Assembly: GCA_002698995.1 (NCBI GenBank)
Contig: PAAX01000026.1
Location: 124,001-188,000, forward strand
DNA: 64,000 bases
Direction: 5' to 3'
Source: Ignavibacteriota bacterium
GTDB taxonomy: Bacteria; Bacteroidota; Ignavibacteria; Ignavibacteriales; Melioribacteraceae
In this document: positions 18,622 to 27,701 of the stretch, one piece after another
Position numbering within the stretch: position 1 is the first letter of the stretch
How the letters are laid out: every line of letters starts with the position of its first letter
Position numbers and translations under genes: made by a program
Notes under the pieces: model-generated
What the model saw: only the letters and a program-made list of their open reading frames with translations
Database searches by the model: none
What the model was told of the DNA's origin: nothing

Positions 18622-19578
18622 TTAGATTTTTACTTCAGTTAAAGCTCTTTTACCGTTAAAAATATTAATAATATTTTGAGAACATAATTCAGCCATTTTT
18701 GATCTTGCTTCAAAAGATGCACTTCCTAAATGCGGCAGAATTACAACGTTATTCAGTTTGTATAATTCATTGTTCACATTCGGTTCTTCGAAATAAACAT
18801 CAAATCCAGCTGAAAATATTTTTTTATTTTTCAGCAGCCTTATCAAATATTTTTCATCAACAACTTCTCCCCTTGCAGTATTTATAAATATTGCAGATGA
18901 TTTCATTAAATCAAGATGTTCTTTATCAATCAAACAGTTTGTTTTATCATTTAAGGGAAGATGAACTGAAATAATATCGGAAGTTTTCATCAATTTTTTA
19001 AGAGTAACTTTTTTTGCTTCAAGTTCCTTTTCAAAATCAATTTTCTTTGAACGGTTGTAGTAAATTATTTTGGTCCCGAATGATTTTAATCTCTTTGCAG
19101 TTTCAATACCAATTCTTCCTGCTCCAATTATTCCAACAGTTTTACCTCTCAGTTCATAGCCTAAAAACAACTTTGGTTTCCAGCCTTCAAATTTTTTATC
19201 TCTCATAAATTTTTCAGCATGAATAATATTTCTTGCACAAGTTAAAACTAAAGTTACAGCTAGATCAGCAGTTGCATCTGTTAATATATCGGGAGTATTT
19301 GTTACGGTTATGTTTTTAGAATTAGCATACTTAACATCAATGTTGTTAAATCCGACTGCATAATTTGCAATTACTTTTAATTTAGGAAGTGAATCAATAA
19401 CTTCCTTATCGATTTTATCGGTTAATAGAGAAATTAATCCCTCAGCATCCTTAGCATTCCTAATTAATTCCTCTTTTAAAATCGGTTTATCTTTTGGATA
19501 TTCTTTTACATTAATTCCTTTACTTTCCAGCAATTCTTTTGCTGAACTTGGAATTTTTCTTGTTATATAGACATTCAT
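18622..19578 (-). CDS. D-isomer specific 2-hydroxyacid dehydrogenase (glyoxylate/hydroxypyruvate reductase-like)
   Basis: NAD(P)H-dependent reductase of 2-keto acids. The 318-residue protein has the Rossmann motif VGIIGAGRIGIETAKRL and the three catalytic positions of the family: Arg in NTARGEVVDE, Glu in FDVYFEEP and His in ILPHLGSAS. The substrate is most likely glyoxylate or hydroxypyruvate by similarity, but phosphoglycerate or lactate relatives cannot be excluded; there is no ACT domain, which argues against a long-form SerA. It starts 3 bases after the SpmA-SpmB fusion, so the two are likely cotranscribed. Confidence 0.9.
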   Translation of the reverse strand: MNVYITRKIPSSAKELLESKGINVKEYPKDKPILKEELIRNAKDAEGLISLLTDKIDKEVIDSLPKLKVIANYAVGFNNIDVKYANSKNITVTNTPDILTDATADLAVTLVLTCARNIIHAEKFMRDKKFEGWKPKLFLGYELRGKTVGIIGAGRIGIETAKRLKSFGTKIIYYNRSKKIDFEKELEAKKVTLKKLMKTSDIISVHLPLNDKTNCLIDKEHLDLMKSSAIFINTARGEVVDEKYLIRLLKNKKIFSAGFDVYFEEPNVNNELYKLNNVVILPHLGSASFEARSKMAELCSQNIINIFNGKRALTEVKI

Positions 19579-19581
19579 ATT

Positions 19582-21213
19582 TTATCCGAATAATAATCTA
19601 ACAATAAATACTGCACCAAGAATTCCGGAAATATCCGCTAATAATCCTGCAGCTAAGGCATGTCTTGTATTTCTAATATTTACGGAACCAAAATAAACGG
19701 CTAAAACATAAAATGTAGTTTCGGTACTTCCAAAGAATGTAGAAGTTAAAATTCCTATAAATGAATCCGGACCATAAACTGCCATAATTTCAGCCATTAT
19801 TCCTAAACTACCGCTTCCCGAAAGAGGTCTCATCAATGCCATTGGTAAGGCTTCTGCCGGCATGCCAATAACATTTGTAAGTGGAGTTAAAGCGGCAATT
19901 AACCATTCCATTGCTCCACCTGCTCTAAAAATTCCAATTGCAACTAACATTGCAACTAGATAAGGAATTATTCTTACAGCAACATTAAATCCTTCTTTGG
20001 CACCTTCAACAAATACTTCATAAATTTTTACTTTCTTTAATGCTCCGTAACCGATAAATACAAAAATCAGCATAGGTATCGCAAGTATGGATACAATTTG
20101 AACTATCGATTTAAATAAATCGGGACTCAAAAACGAAAAGATAGAGAGGAATCCTGACAATAATCCGGTCACTGCCATTAATACGATAGCCAGAATAACT
20201 GAGCTGAAAATTAATAATGGTTTCTTTAGAGAACTAATCCAGTTACCAAATTCCCCCTTCTTAATTGGGAATTTTTCCAAAATTTTTGAAGCTGTTATTC
20301 CAACTGTTGTTGCACAAATTGCTCCAAATATTGATGTGCCTATAATAATTGCCGGATCGGAACTTCCGGCTGAAGCTCTAATTGCAATTGCAGTAGCTGG
20401 AATTAGTGTTAATCCCGCTGTATTTACAGTTAAAAAAGTACACATTGCATTTGTTGCAGTTCCTTTATTGGGATTAAGTTTCTCCAATTCTTCCATCGCC
20501 TTTAAACCAAATGGAGTAGCAGCATTTCCCAAGCCAAGCATATTTGCTGAAATGTTCATTATCATTGAACCCATTGCCGGGTGATCGTGAGGAACATCGG
20601 GAAATAATCTTCGTGTTATTGGTCTAACTGCCTTTGCAATGATTCTAATTAATCCTGCTTCTTCTGCTACTTTCATAACGCCAAGCCATAAAGCCATAAT
20701 TCCAATTAGTCCTAATGCAATATTGACGGCTGTTCCGGCATAATCCAAAGCAGAGTTTGTTACTTCTTTCATCTTTGCAAAAGAAACTTCTTCCAGAACT
20801 AAAGTTCCTTGTGCAGTTTTTGAATCAATAAAATTAATTTGACCTAAGAAAGCCGATACATCTTTTTCTTTACCTGAGATAGATGCAATTTCCTGCCAGA
20901 TTTTAGGAGAATTATTATCGACTTCAAAAAAGATTATATACTTTTCTTTTCTGTTATCATAACTTAGCTTTGCTGTCTGTTCAATGTCTGCATCAGCATT
21001 TTGATTATAAATTCGATTAAAGTCTTCCTTTGAAATGAGAAGTTTTACTTCATAGGTTTTACTTTTTGATTTTTCATACTCTTGAGTGAAGATTACTTCT
21101 GTGCGGATTTCCTTACCATTTCCGAACTTGTTATTTGATTGATCAACTACATCTGTTACAACTGCGGCTCCTATTCCTAAAATTAGAAGTGCAAGCCAAA
21201 CATAATTCAACAT
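19582..21213 (-). CDS. SpmA-SpmB fusion, nucleoside-recognition (Gate) domain membrane protein
   Basis: A 543-residue inner-membrane protein that joins the equivalents of Bacillus spore maturation proteins A and B. Residues 1-25 and about 155-320 read as SpmA (LGVMKVAEEAGLI, ITRRLFPDVP, NMLGLGNAATPFGLKAM). Residues about 330-543 read as SpmB (FIGYGALKKVKIYEVFVEGA, PLSGSGSLG, FGSTETTFYVLAVYFG). Between the first helix and the SpmA core, about residues 28-150 form an inserted soluble, charged domain not present in SpmA. Related Gate-domain proteins transport nucleosides or ions, but the role of this one is unknown. Start ATG has AAGGAG seven bases upstream. It heads a pair with the 2-hydroxyacid dehydrogenase. 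Confidence 0.88.
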   Translation of the reverse strand: MLNYVWLALLILGIGAAVVTDVVDQSNNKFGNGKEIRTEVIFTQEYEKSKSKTYEVKLLISKEDFNRIYNQNADADIEQTAKLSYDNRKEKYIIFFEVDNNSPKIWQEIASISGKEKDVSAFLGQINFIDSKTAQGTLVLEEVSFAKMKEVTNSALDYAGTAVNIALGLIGIMALWLGVMKVAEEAGLIRIIAKAVRPITRRLFPDVPHDHPAMGSMIMNISANMLGLGNAATPFGLKAMEELEKLNPNKGTATNAMCTFLTVNTAGLTLIPATAIAIRASAGSSDPAIIIGTSIFGAICATTVGITASKILEKFPIKKGEFGNWISSLKKPLLIFSSVILAIVLMAVTGLLSGFLSIFSFLSPDLFKSIVQIVSILAIPMLIFVFIGYGALKKVKIYEVFVEGAKEGFNVAVRIIPYLVAMLVAIGIFRAGGAMEWLIAALTPLTNVIGMPAEALPMALMRPLSGSGSLGIMAEIMAVYGPDSFIGILTSTFFGSTETTFYVLAVYFGSVNIRNTRHALAAGLLADISGILGAVFIVRLLFG

Positions 21214-21305
21214 AAATCAACTCCTTGTATGGTAATTTTAGATTGATTTTGTAATTTGCTAAGTTAAGATTCTTTTTTATAAAAATCATAATAACCGTAG
21301 GATTT

Positions 21306-22067
21306 ATGAAAATTGCAATGATTCAATATTCCCCGCTTTGGGAAGAGAAAGAAAAAAACATTCAAAAGATTGATGATCTTTTAGATAAAACGTCTGAAGC
21401 TGATTTAATCATTTTACCGGAGATGAGTCTGACTGGATTCAGTATGAATTCAGAAAAGATAGCTGAGGAGATCGACGGTATTTCGTTTCATTATTTCATT
21501 AAGAAATCAAGAGAATTAAAGAAGAATATTTTTGCCGGAATAGTTGAAAGAGATAAGAAGGATATTTTCAATTCACTTTTTCACTTTGATGAAAATGGTC
21601 TGATTAAAACTGTTTATAGAAAAATCCATCCATTCAGTATGGCAAAGGAAAATCAGTTTTATTCTTCAACAAGAGAAACAGTGATTACAGAAATTAATCA
21701 GATAAAAATCGGACTTTCTATTTGCTATGATTTAAGATTCCCAGAGCTTTATCGTCATTATGCAAAATCTGATTGTGAGATTCTTGTCAATATCGCAAAC
21801 TGGCCAATCAAAAGAATTAATCATTGGGATGCATTATGCAAAGCGCGTGCTATTGAAAATCTTGCATACTTTATTGGCGTTAACCGCACCGGTACCGATC
21901 AAAACGGATTTGTACACAACGGGCATTCACAAATAATTTCTCCTATGGGGGAAATTGAATTGATTTCGGAGAATGAAGAAAATGTTCTTTTACACGAAAT
22001 TGATTTGGAAAAAGTAAAAACAACTCGTGAACATCTTAACTTTTTAGATGATATTAAGTTAATATGA
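21306..22067 (+). CDS. Carbon-nitrogen hydrolase, omega-amidase (YafV/Nit2) type
   Basis: Nitrilase-superfamily amidase of 253 residues, the usual omega-amidase length. The catalytic triad is visible: E39 in LPEMSLTGF, K106 in YRKIHPF and C140 in SICYDLRFPELYR; also NIANWPIKRINHW and GVNRTGTD, which resemble omega-amidases that hydrolyse 2-oxoglutaramate or 2-oxosuccinamate in the methionine/glutamine transaminase cycle. It stands alone on the plus strand between two minus-strand blocks. Substrate is assigned by similarity only. Confidence 0.87.
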   Translation: MKIAMIQYSPLWEEKEKNIQKIDDLLDKTSEADLIILPEMSLTGFSMNSEKIAEEIDGISFHYFIKKSRELKKNIFAGIVERDKKDIFNSLFHFDENGLIKTVYRKIHPFSMAKENQFYSSTRETVITEINQIKIGLSICYDLRFPELYRHYAKSDCEILVNIANWPIKRINHWDALCKARAIENLAYFIGVNRTGTDQNGFVHNGHSQIISPMGEIELISENEENVLLHEIDLEKVKTTREHLNFLDDIKLI

Positions 22068-22079
22068 TTTTATAAATAG

Positions 22080-22103
22080 GACTGCCGAGATTAAACGACA
22101 GTC
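22080..22103. terminator. Possible bidirectional terminator hairpin
   Basis: GACTG (22080-22084) pairs with CAGTC (22099-22103), with a partial inner extension CG/CG, between the convergent ends of the omega-amidase and M14 peptidase genes. TTATTT follows on the plus strand. The stem is short and has one mismatch, so the call is weak. Confidence 0.35.
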
Positions 22104-22107
22104 TTAT

Positions 22108-23571
22108 TTAATTTATTCTAAGAATTGTATACTTATTCTCTTCAGTCAATTTTTCCTTGAAAAGATCATATTGAATTAATCCAATCTGTGACTGCGGCTC
22201 CAACGCAATAACAAGCATATTTGTGTGAAGTTGATTAGTCGGAACAAAATAAAAATCATTTGGATTAATATTTATTTTCTCAGATGAAACTTGTGGATAT
22301 TGATTTTCTAATTCTTCATCAACTGAATCGACAAAATTTTCTATTGTATATTGATCTGCTTCAGTTAAAGAATGATTTACTTCATAAAAAATTCCATGAT
22401 TATCCAACCAAGTTTTTAGTTCTACTATTTTCTTTGGAATCAAATAACCTTTTGGTTTTTCAACATCTAAATTTGAGATAACTTTTGCATGAAAATTATC
22501 GATTAATAAAGTAGTATCAGTATCAGTTTTTAAATTCAATAAGGTCAAGAATTTTTGCTCATCACCTTTAATGTGTTCAAGTCTTACAGCAACTTTTGAT
22601 AAATTTAATGCATCTTCTCTTGATTTTCTAATTACATCACGAATTTCATTTTTATTATTGTAAACAAATTCTAAAAATCCAAGAACTGCTCTAATTTGTC
22701 CTTCTGTTCTTCTTTCAATATTTTCTACAGAAGTTCTTCCATTAAGTCCCTCTAAAATAAAACTCATAGAGTTTAGAATTCCGAAACTTTGTCTGCCGTC
22801 ATTTATATCAATTGTGCTGTATCTCATTCTTTCAAGATTAGGGGGACCGCCAACTACATATTCATTAAAAGTAAAATCACGTTCTTCTAAAAAATTTTGT
22901 ATGTAGGGAATAAATTTTTGCTTTTGGAAATTTAGAATTTCATCATCAACATTTATGTTTGTTAAAGTACCAAACTGTTCATCCCAATTTTTTTGAAAAC
23001 CGAATGCTTCCCAAGATTTTGAAAAAGGTCTGTATTCATGAATATCAAGTGTAACTTGCGGCTGATATTTTTTGAATAACTGATGAAGTGCAATTGTTTC
23101 GGGCTGACTTAAAAGTAGGTGATCTCTATTCAGATCAGCATCGTTTCCATTTCTTCGCTCATCTAATTCACTTCCATCCGGATTCATTTGAGGTATCAAT
23201 AACAAATCTATTTTACCTAAAACATAAGTCAACTTTGATTCATAAATTCTCTTTACAATATTTATTAAAGCTTCTTTACCAGATTGCTCATTACCATGCT
23301 GCTGAGCAAATATCATTACTTTTATCTTGTTTGAATCTTTTCCAAATCCGCTGGTTGATACTTTGATAAAAGGAATAACTCTTCCTTTATTGGATAATGT
23401 AAGTGTATCCAGTTCCATCAAATCCGAATCATCAGATGATTCTTTTATGTAATTCATCATATCTTGATGAGAAGTCAACTTCTGAAAGTCGGATTTTTCA
23501 AGTGGTGTTCTGTGATCGGTACATGCAAAAAATAAAATTGAAAGAAGAACTAATACAAAAATATTTCTCAT
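22108..23571 (-). CDS. M14-family zinc carboxypeptidase, lipoprotein
   Basis: Predicted envelope-anchored metallopeptidase of 487 residues. The N-terminus MRNIFVLVLLSILFFACTDH has a lipobox with Cys17. The M14 zinc and substrate features appear in order: QQHGNEQSGKEAL (H and E ligands), DLNRDH, TLDIHEYRPF (third ligand His) and FILEGLNG, where the Glu may be the catalytic base. A C-terminal region of about 170 residues follows the catalytic domain. Its ATG overlaps the stop of the upstream cyanophycinase-family gene (ATGA), so it is the last gene of a four-gene peptidase operon. It likely trims peptides outside the inner membrane; the specificity is not readable. Confidence 0.87.
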   Translation of the reverse strand: MRNIFVLVLLSILFFACTDHRTPLEKSDFQKLTSHQDMMNYIKESSDDSDLMELDTLTLSNKGRVIPFIKVSTSGFGKDSNKIKVMIFAQQHGNEQSGKEALINIVKRIYESKLTYVLGKIDLLLIPQMNPDGSELDERRNGNDADLNRDHLLLSQPETIALHQLFKKYQPQVTLDIHEYRPFSKSWEAFGFQKNWDEQFGTLTNINVDDEILNFQKQKFIPYIQNFLEERDFTFNEYVVGGPPNLERMRYSTIDINDGRQSFGILNSMSFILEGLNGRTSVENIERRTEGQIRAVLGFLEFVYNNKNEIRDVIRKSREDALNLSKVAVRLEHIKGDEQKFLTLLNLKTDTDTTLLIDNFHAKVISNLDVEKPKGYLIPKKIVELKTWLDNHGIFYEVNHSLTEADQYTIENFVDSVDEELENQYPQVSSEKININPNDFYFVPTNQLHTNMLVIALEPQSQIGLIQYDLFKEKLTEENKYTILRIN

Positions 23572-25640
23572 TTTAGAAGAACCATTTTTTTTGTTATCGA
23601 TGAATTATTGAAACGCAAAATATAAAAATAAATTCCACTTGATAGATTTTTTGCATTAAAATTTACTTTGTAATTTCCGGGTGATTTTTGTTCGTTTACT
23701 AAGTTAGCAACTTCGTTTCCTAAAACATCATAAATTTTTAGTGAAACCAAATTGTTCTCTGAAGAAGCCGGAACTGAAAATTCTATTGTAGTAGCTGGGT
23801 TAAATGGATTCGGATAGTTATTCTCTAAATAAAATTGATTTGGAATTTTCTGGTCAGATTTATCTTCAACACTTGTTAAAGTTGAAAATCGATGTCGATC
23901 TAATTTGAAATATTTTATATCATTACTCATTGCATAAGTTACCCCAACTAAAGCAGCAGAATTTCTAGGATAAGAACCGCTGGCAGCAACATTTGAAGAA
24001 TCAAGATAAGTTGAAGTTGAATTATCAATTATAATTAAAGGATTGTTTGATTTCCCTAGGATTTCAACTGTCATTTTATTTATATCAAAGTATAAGTTTT
24101 GATCTGAATAAGAATAAATTCCCAGCACTCCTCTGCTTCTCATTAAACCCCAAGTTACAGCAGTAGTTCTATTTTCCGATAAATCATCATCATCAAACAA
24201 ACCGGGTTGAAAAATCATATTATTATAAATTCCAAGTCCATCTTTTAATTGTAATAATCCTCTATAAGCAGCTAATGAATTATTATCAGTATTATCAACA
24301 TAATTTTTACCGGCAATCTTTCCTGAATTGCCAATAAAGAAGATGAAAGTTTTTTCATTAATCTTATTGTTGAATACATTGCCTAGTTGAGTTGAGTTAT
24401 CTTTAAGAGATGAAAATAATTCTAAATCGTTACCGGAAAAAATTATAAAATCTGAGTTGTTAAGAATTGCAGAATATTCTGAATTGTTTAAGGCTTCTGT
24501 AGTAAGAATAATTTCCGAATAATTAATATTCACTGATGAAAGATAGTTGGTTAGATCAGAATTATTAACTCCGTTATGTGTTATAATGACAATGCTGCTG
24601 CAATTAGTCAATGTAAATGCAGTATCAAGACTGCTTTTGAAACTGTTAAATTTATCATTTGCGGTTAACACAAAATTTGTCTTTGGCAGATTTTCTAAAA
24701 CCGTTTGATAACTAACGTTGAATGGAATTGCGGAGTCAGGAATATTACTTAATTCCTGTGAAATTAAATTGAATCCCCAGCCATTAGTTAATTTTGCAGT
24801 TTTCATTCCGGGCATTGTATAATAGTTCGGATAGCCCCACTCAAATTCAAAAGGATCATAAGAGTCAACCGGCTGATCATGATAAAAAATCTCAACTGTT
24901 CCGGTACCATGCACTGTTGCATTTCCATTTGGTTCTATACATAAAGCAGTTTTATCATCTATGCCAATTGCATAATTCAGCCATTCGTTGTAAGTGGTAT
25001 AATTGAAAAAAATATTGTAATTAAACATTAACAATCTGCCGAATCTTGCTCTTTCAGTATAATGCGTATCAAAAATTGTTGATGGATAAATATTCAAAAT
25101 ATCATTATCTAATGTCATTCTAGAATAGAAAGGCATTCTTAAAGCAACATCTGAATAAGCTGAACCATTTTCAGCAGTAAAAACAAATCCGCTTAAAATT
25201 GCACAACCAGCGCTGGTCCCGGCTATAACTCCACCGGATTCATAAACTTCCTTAACAGCAGTTGCTGCTTTAGTATTTTTTAGATTTTTCACATACTGCC
25301 ATTGATCACCACCGGGAAAAAATATTGCTTTTGCAGTTATAATTTGGGCATAAGTCTCAATTGTATTTGCTTGATCTGCATTTGTAATAGGTAAAAATTC
25401 TACAGATTCCGAACCGAATGATTTAAAGTAATTTTGATACCAAGTTGGATCATATGTATTATCGTAATAAATAATTAATAATTTTCCGCTATCGCTTTTT
25501 TCAACTATCCAGGAATAAGGAGCATCACTCCATTCACCGTAATCTTCTGATCCCCCGCCGACAGCACAAATATAGCCCTGTGCTGATAATGTTATTGATG
25601 AACAGAGAACAAATAAAAAGAAGAACAATTTTTTAATCAT
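23568..25640 (-). CDS. Secreted cyanophycinase-family (S51) protein with T9SS sorting domain
   Basis: A 690-residue exported protein. A signal peptide (1-20, ending LSAQG) precedes an S51 peptidase/cyanophycinase domain (about 23-270) with FFPGGDQ (107-113), nucleophile S143 in AGTSAGCA and DTHYTERARFGRLL, a typical His-bearing block. Residues about 300-590 form a middle region of unknown fold. The last ~85 residues are a type A T9SS C-terminal domain beginning NYPNPFNPATTIEFSVP and ending ITKKMVLLK. It should be secreted through SprA and released or attached at the surface. Cyanophycinases cut multi-L-arginyl-poly-L-aspartate to beta-Asp-Arg; the substrate here is inferred. It overlaps both neighbours by a few bases. 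Confidence 0.87.
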   Translation of the reverse strand: MIKKLFFFLFVLCSSITLSAQGYICAVGGGSEDYGEWSDAPYSWIVEKSDSGKLLIIYYDNTYDPTWYQNYFKSFGSESVEFLPITNADQANTIETYAQIITAKAIFFPGGDQWQYVKNLKNTKAATAVKEVYESGGVIAGTSAGCAILSGFVFTAENGSAYSDVALRMPFYSRMTLDNDILNIYPSTIFDTHYTERARFGRLLMFNYNIFFNYTTYNEWLNYAIGIDDKTALCIEPNGNATVHGTGTVEIFYHDQPVDSYDPFEFEWGYPNYYTMPGMKTAKLTNGWGFNLISQELSNIPDSAIPFNVSYQTVLENLPKTNFVLTANDKFNSFKSSLDTAFTLTNCSSIVIITHNGVNNSDLTNYLSSVNINYSEIILTTEALNNSEYSAILNNSDFIIFSGNDLELFSSLKDNSTQLGNVFNNKINEKTFIFFIGNSGKIAGKNYVDNTDNNSLAAYRGLLQLKDGLGIYNNMIFQPGLFDDDDLSENRTTAVTWGLMRSRGVLGIYSYSDQNLYFDINKMTVEILGKSNNPLIIIDNSTSTYLDSSNVAASGSYPRNSAALVGVTYAMSNDIKYFKLDRHRFSTLTSVEDKSDQKIPNQFYLENNYPNPFNPATTIEFSVPASSENNLVSLKIYDVLGNEVANLVNEQKSPGNYKVNFNAKNLSSGIYFYILRFNNSSITKKMVLLK

Positions 25641-26484
25641 TGGTTAACACCTTTTTAGATTTTATGTCAAATCTATCATTTGAATTCAATATATGAAGTT
25701 TAATGTTTTCTGCCCCGAATTGTTCTTTAGAATTGATTGATATTTTTGAATCGGAAGCATCATAAACTATTACTTGATATTCACCTAAAACTTGGAACTC
25801 CATTTCATTATTAACAATAATACTTGTCTCTTCATCAATTCCAATTCCGAGTAAGTTTGGATTTTCCAAAACCAGACTTATCAAACGGTTTTGTCTTTTT
25901 CTAAAAATAAAATGCTGATCAACAATTGCATCTTCAATAAAACCAAATCCTTCTGATGTAATTACATTCCCTTTTTCAATGGTTACAAAAGAATAAGAGG
26001 AATCATTATTCTTTGCTTCATCTCCTGTAATCATAATTTGACTCATTACAGCGGATCCTGCACTTGTTCCTCCTATTACTCCGCCTGAATTGTATATCTC
26101 TTTAATTCTATTAAATAATTTTGTCCCAAGCAAATCTGCAGTTAGTCTTCTTTGATCTCCGCCGGAGAAGAATATACCTGTCACTCCGTTCAATTTTTCT
26201 AAAACAGAATCATTATCTGCCTCTTCCTTTTTCGCATAAACAAATAAAGCTTCTTTTGCTCCCAATTCTTTTAATTGATTTGCTTGATAAATTCCGGTAT
26301 CAACTGCATCACCGCTGGCATTTGGTATTACTGCAATTTTCGAATCGGCGCCGCCTGCTAATTCAATAAATTTCTGCATGACATAAACCGGTCTTTTTCC
26401 TCCGCCAATAATTACAAGATTTCCTTGTGCACTCAATTCAACAAATAATAAAACAACTAAAATTGTTATGATTTTTGATTTCAT
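25633..26484 (-). CDS. Cyanophycinase-family (S51) peptidase
   Basis: A 283-residue protein close in size to true cyanophycinase. A short signal peptide (1-20, VELSAQG) suggests export. The S51 features are NLVIIGGGKRPVYVM, FFSGGDQRRL (105-114), nucleophile S141 in GGTSAGSAVMS, IVDQHFIFRKRQNRL (catalytic-type His and basic residues) and GIGIDEETSI. It matches the cyanophycinase pattern better than its longer neighbour. It overlaps that neighbour by 8 bases and the upstream M20 peptidase gene by four. Without a T9SS tail it would stay in the periplasm. Activity on cyanophycin is inference from family and operon. Confidence 0.87.
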   Translation of the reverse strand: MKSKIITILVVLLFVELSAQGNLVIIGGGKRPVYVMQKFIELAGGADSKIAVIPNASGDAVDTGIYQANQLKELGAKEALFVYAKKEEADNDSVLEKLNGVTGIFFSGGDQRRLTADLLGTKLFNRIKEIYNSGGVIGGTSAGSAVMSQIMITGDEAKNNDSSYSFVTIEKGNVITSEGFGFIEDAIVDQHFIFRKRQNRLISLVLENPNLLGIGIDEETSIIVNNEMEFQVLGEYQVIVYDASDSKISINSKEQFGAENIKLHILNSNDRFDIKSKKVLTND

Positions 26485-27584
26485 TTTTTCACCAGATTTA
26501 ATGCTACTTCAAAAGCTTTTTGAAAATCTTTATATAAAATATATTCATCATTCGCGTGCGGATTCTTAGCTCCAATTCCAAGATTTAACGCCATAACTCC
26601 TCTAGCATTAAACGAATTTGCGTCACTTCCTCCTCTCGAAAGAGTTGGTTTAGCCTCTAATCCACTTTGCTCAATTGCGCTTTTTATATTCTTAAAAATT
26701 TCAGATTCTTCATCAATATTGTATGGTTCAAAATCCCATATTACTTCTTTTTGAAATTTTGCATTGTAACTTGAACATACTTTCTCAATTTTTTCATCTA
26801 GCTCAGAAATTTTTAGAAGAATTTCATCTTTACTGCTAGAACGAATTTCTCCTTCAAAAAATGTCTGCTCGGGAACCACATTAACTGCACTTCCCCCTTC
26901 AATTCTACCGATATTTAAAGTTGTATTTTCTGCAATTCTACCCTGCTGAATATCTGATAAAATCTCTGAGACAATTTTTATACTGTTAATTCCCTTTTCC
27001 GGACTAATTCCAGAATGAGAAGCTTTTCCTAAAACGATATACTTAAAAGTAACAGCACCTAATGCTTGATTAACAATATATCCGGTATCCAAATATGAAT
27101 CAAAAACATACGCGTATTGAATAGAATCTTTTAATAAAATATTTTTTGATCCGGCTAAAGTTGTTTCTTCGCACACAGTAAAGCCAACACTGAAAGGTTT
27201 TACTTCTATTTTGTTTTGCTTTATGAATTTTATAAGTGCAAGTAGAAGTGTATTCCCAACACGATTATCAACACCAAGAACTGTATTTCCGTCAGATGTA
27301 ATTCTGTCTTCATCCAGAATTATTTTAACATCAAGTGTTGGTCTTGCAGTATCCATGTGAGATGTTAAAATAAAATCACCGCCCCCATTTATTTCAGCTA
27401 CTACGTTCCCGGTATTTGATCCGGTTACAAATTGTGATTCATCCTCATAAAATTCCATTGAAAGTTGTTTGAGAAAATTCTTGATGTAGTCTGCTACTGG
27501 TTTTTCATTTTGTGATAATGCGTTGATTTTAGTTATTTCAGAAAAGATTTTTATTAGTTCGGGTTCTACATGTGTAATATTCAT
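26481..27584 (-). CDS. M20-family metallopeptidase (PepT-like)
   Basis: Cytoplasmic di-zinc aminopeptidase of the M20 family, 367 residues, no signal peptide. The zinc ligands are visible in LTSHMDTARP, LGVDNRVGN and VCEETTLAGS (Glu-Glu with catalytic Glu), followed by the dimerization insert containing GKASHSG and a late SRGGSDANSF block. Sequence is nearer to tripeptidase T-like proteins than to DapE or ArgE. As the first gene of the operon with two cyanophycinase-family proteins and an M14 carboxypeptidase, it may hydrolyse the imported di- or tripeptides. A sigma70-like promoter lies just upstream. Confidence 0.87.
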   Translation of the reverse strand: MNITHVEPELIKIFSEITKINALSQNEKPVADYIKNFLKQLSMEFYEDESQFVTGSNTGNVVAEINGGGDFILTSHMDTARPTLDVKIILDEDRITSDGNTVLGVDNRVGNTLLLALIKFIKQNKIEVKPFSVGFTVCEETTLAGSKNILLKDSIQYAYVFDSYLDTGYIVNQALGAVTFKYIVLGKASHSGISPEKGINSIKIVSEILSDIQQGRIAENTTLNIGRIEGGSAVNVVPEQTFFEGEIRSSSKDEILLKISELDEKIEKVCSSYNAKFQKEVIWDFEPYNIDEESEIFKNIKSAIEQSGLEAKPTLSRGGSDANSFNARGVMALNLGIGAKNPHANDEYILYKDFQKAFEVALNLVKK

Positions 27585-27618
27585 TACAGTATTCTAATTT
27601 TGTTGTAATTTCTCTTAC

Positions 27619-27647
27619 ATACTAACAAAATATTAATTACTTGTCAA
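27619..27647 (-). promoter_or_regulatory. Candidate promoter of the peptidase operon (TTGACA-N17-TAGTAT)
   Basis: On the minus strand TTGACA (27647-27642) is a perfect -35, followed by a 17-base spacer and TAGTAT (27624-27619), four of six matches to the -10 consensus. It lies 35 bases before the M20 peptidase ATG and downstream of the terminator at 27702-27732, so it is well placed. It differs in type from the TTTG/TAnnTTTG candidates elsewhere. Confidence 0.4.
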
Positions 27648-27701
27648 GAAGTAAAAATTGAAGGATATTTTTTTAATTGAGTACCAAATGAAGAAGTTGA
27701 T

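Noticed and set aside
23568-26484. The two S51 genes as one gene split by a frameshift
   Set aside because: Each has its own signal peptide and a complete nucleophile block, and they differ in length and sequence, so they are separate genes.
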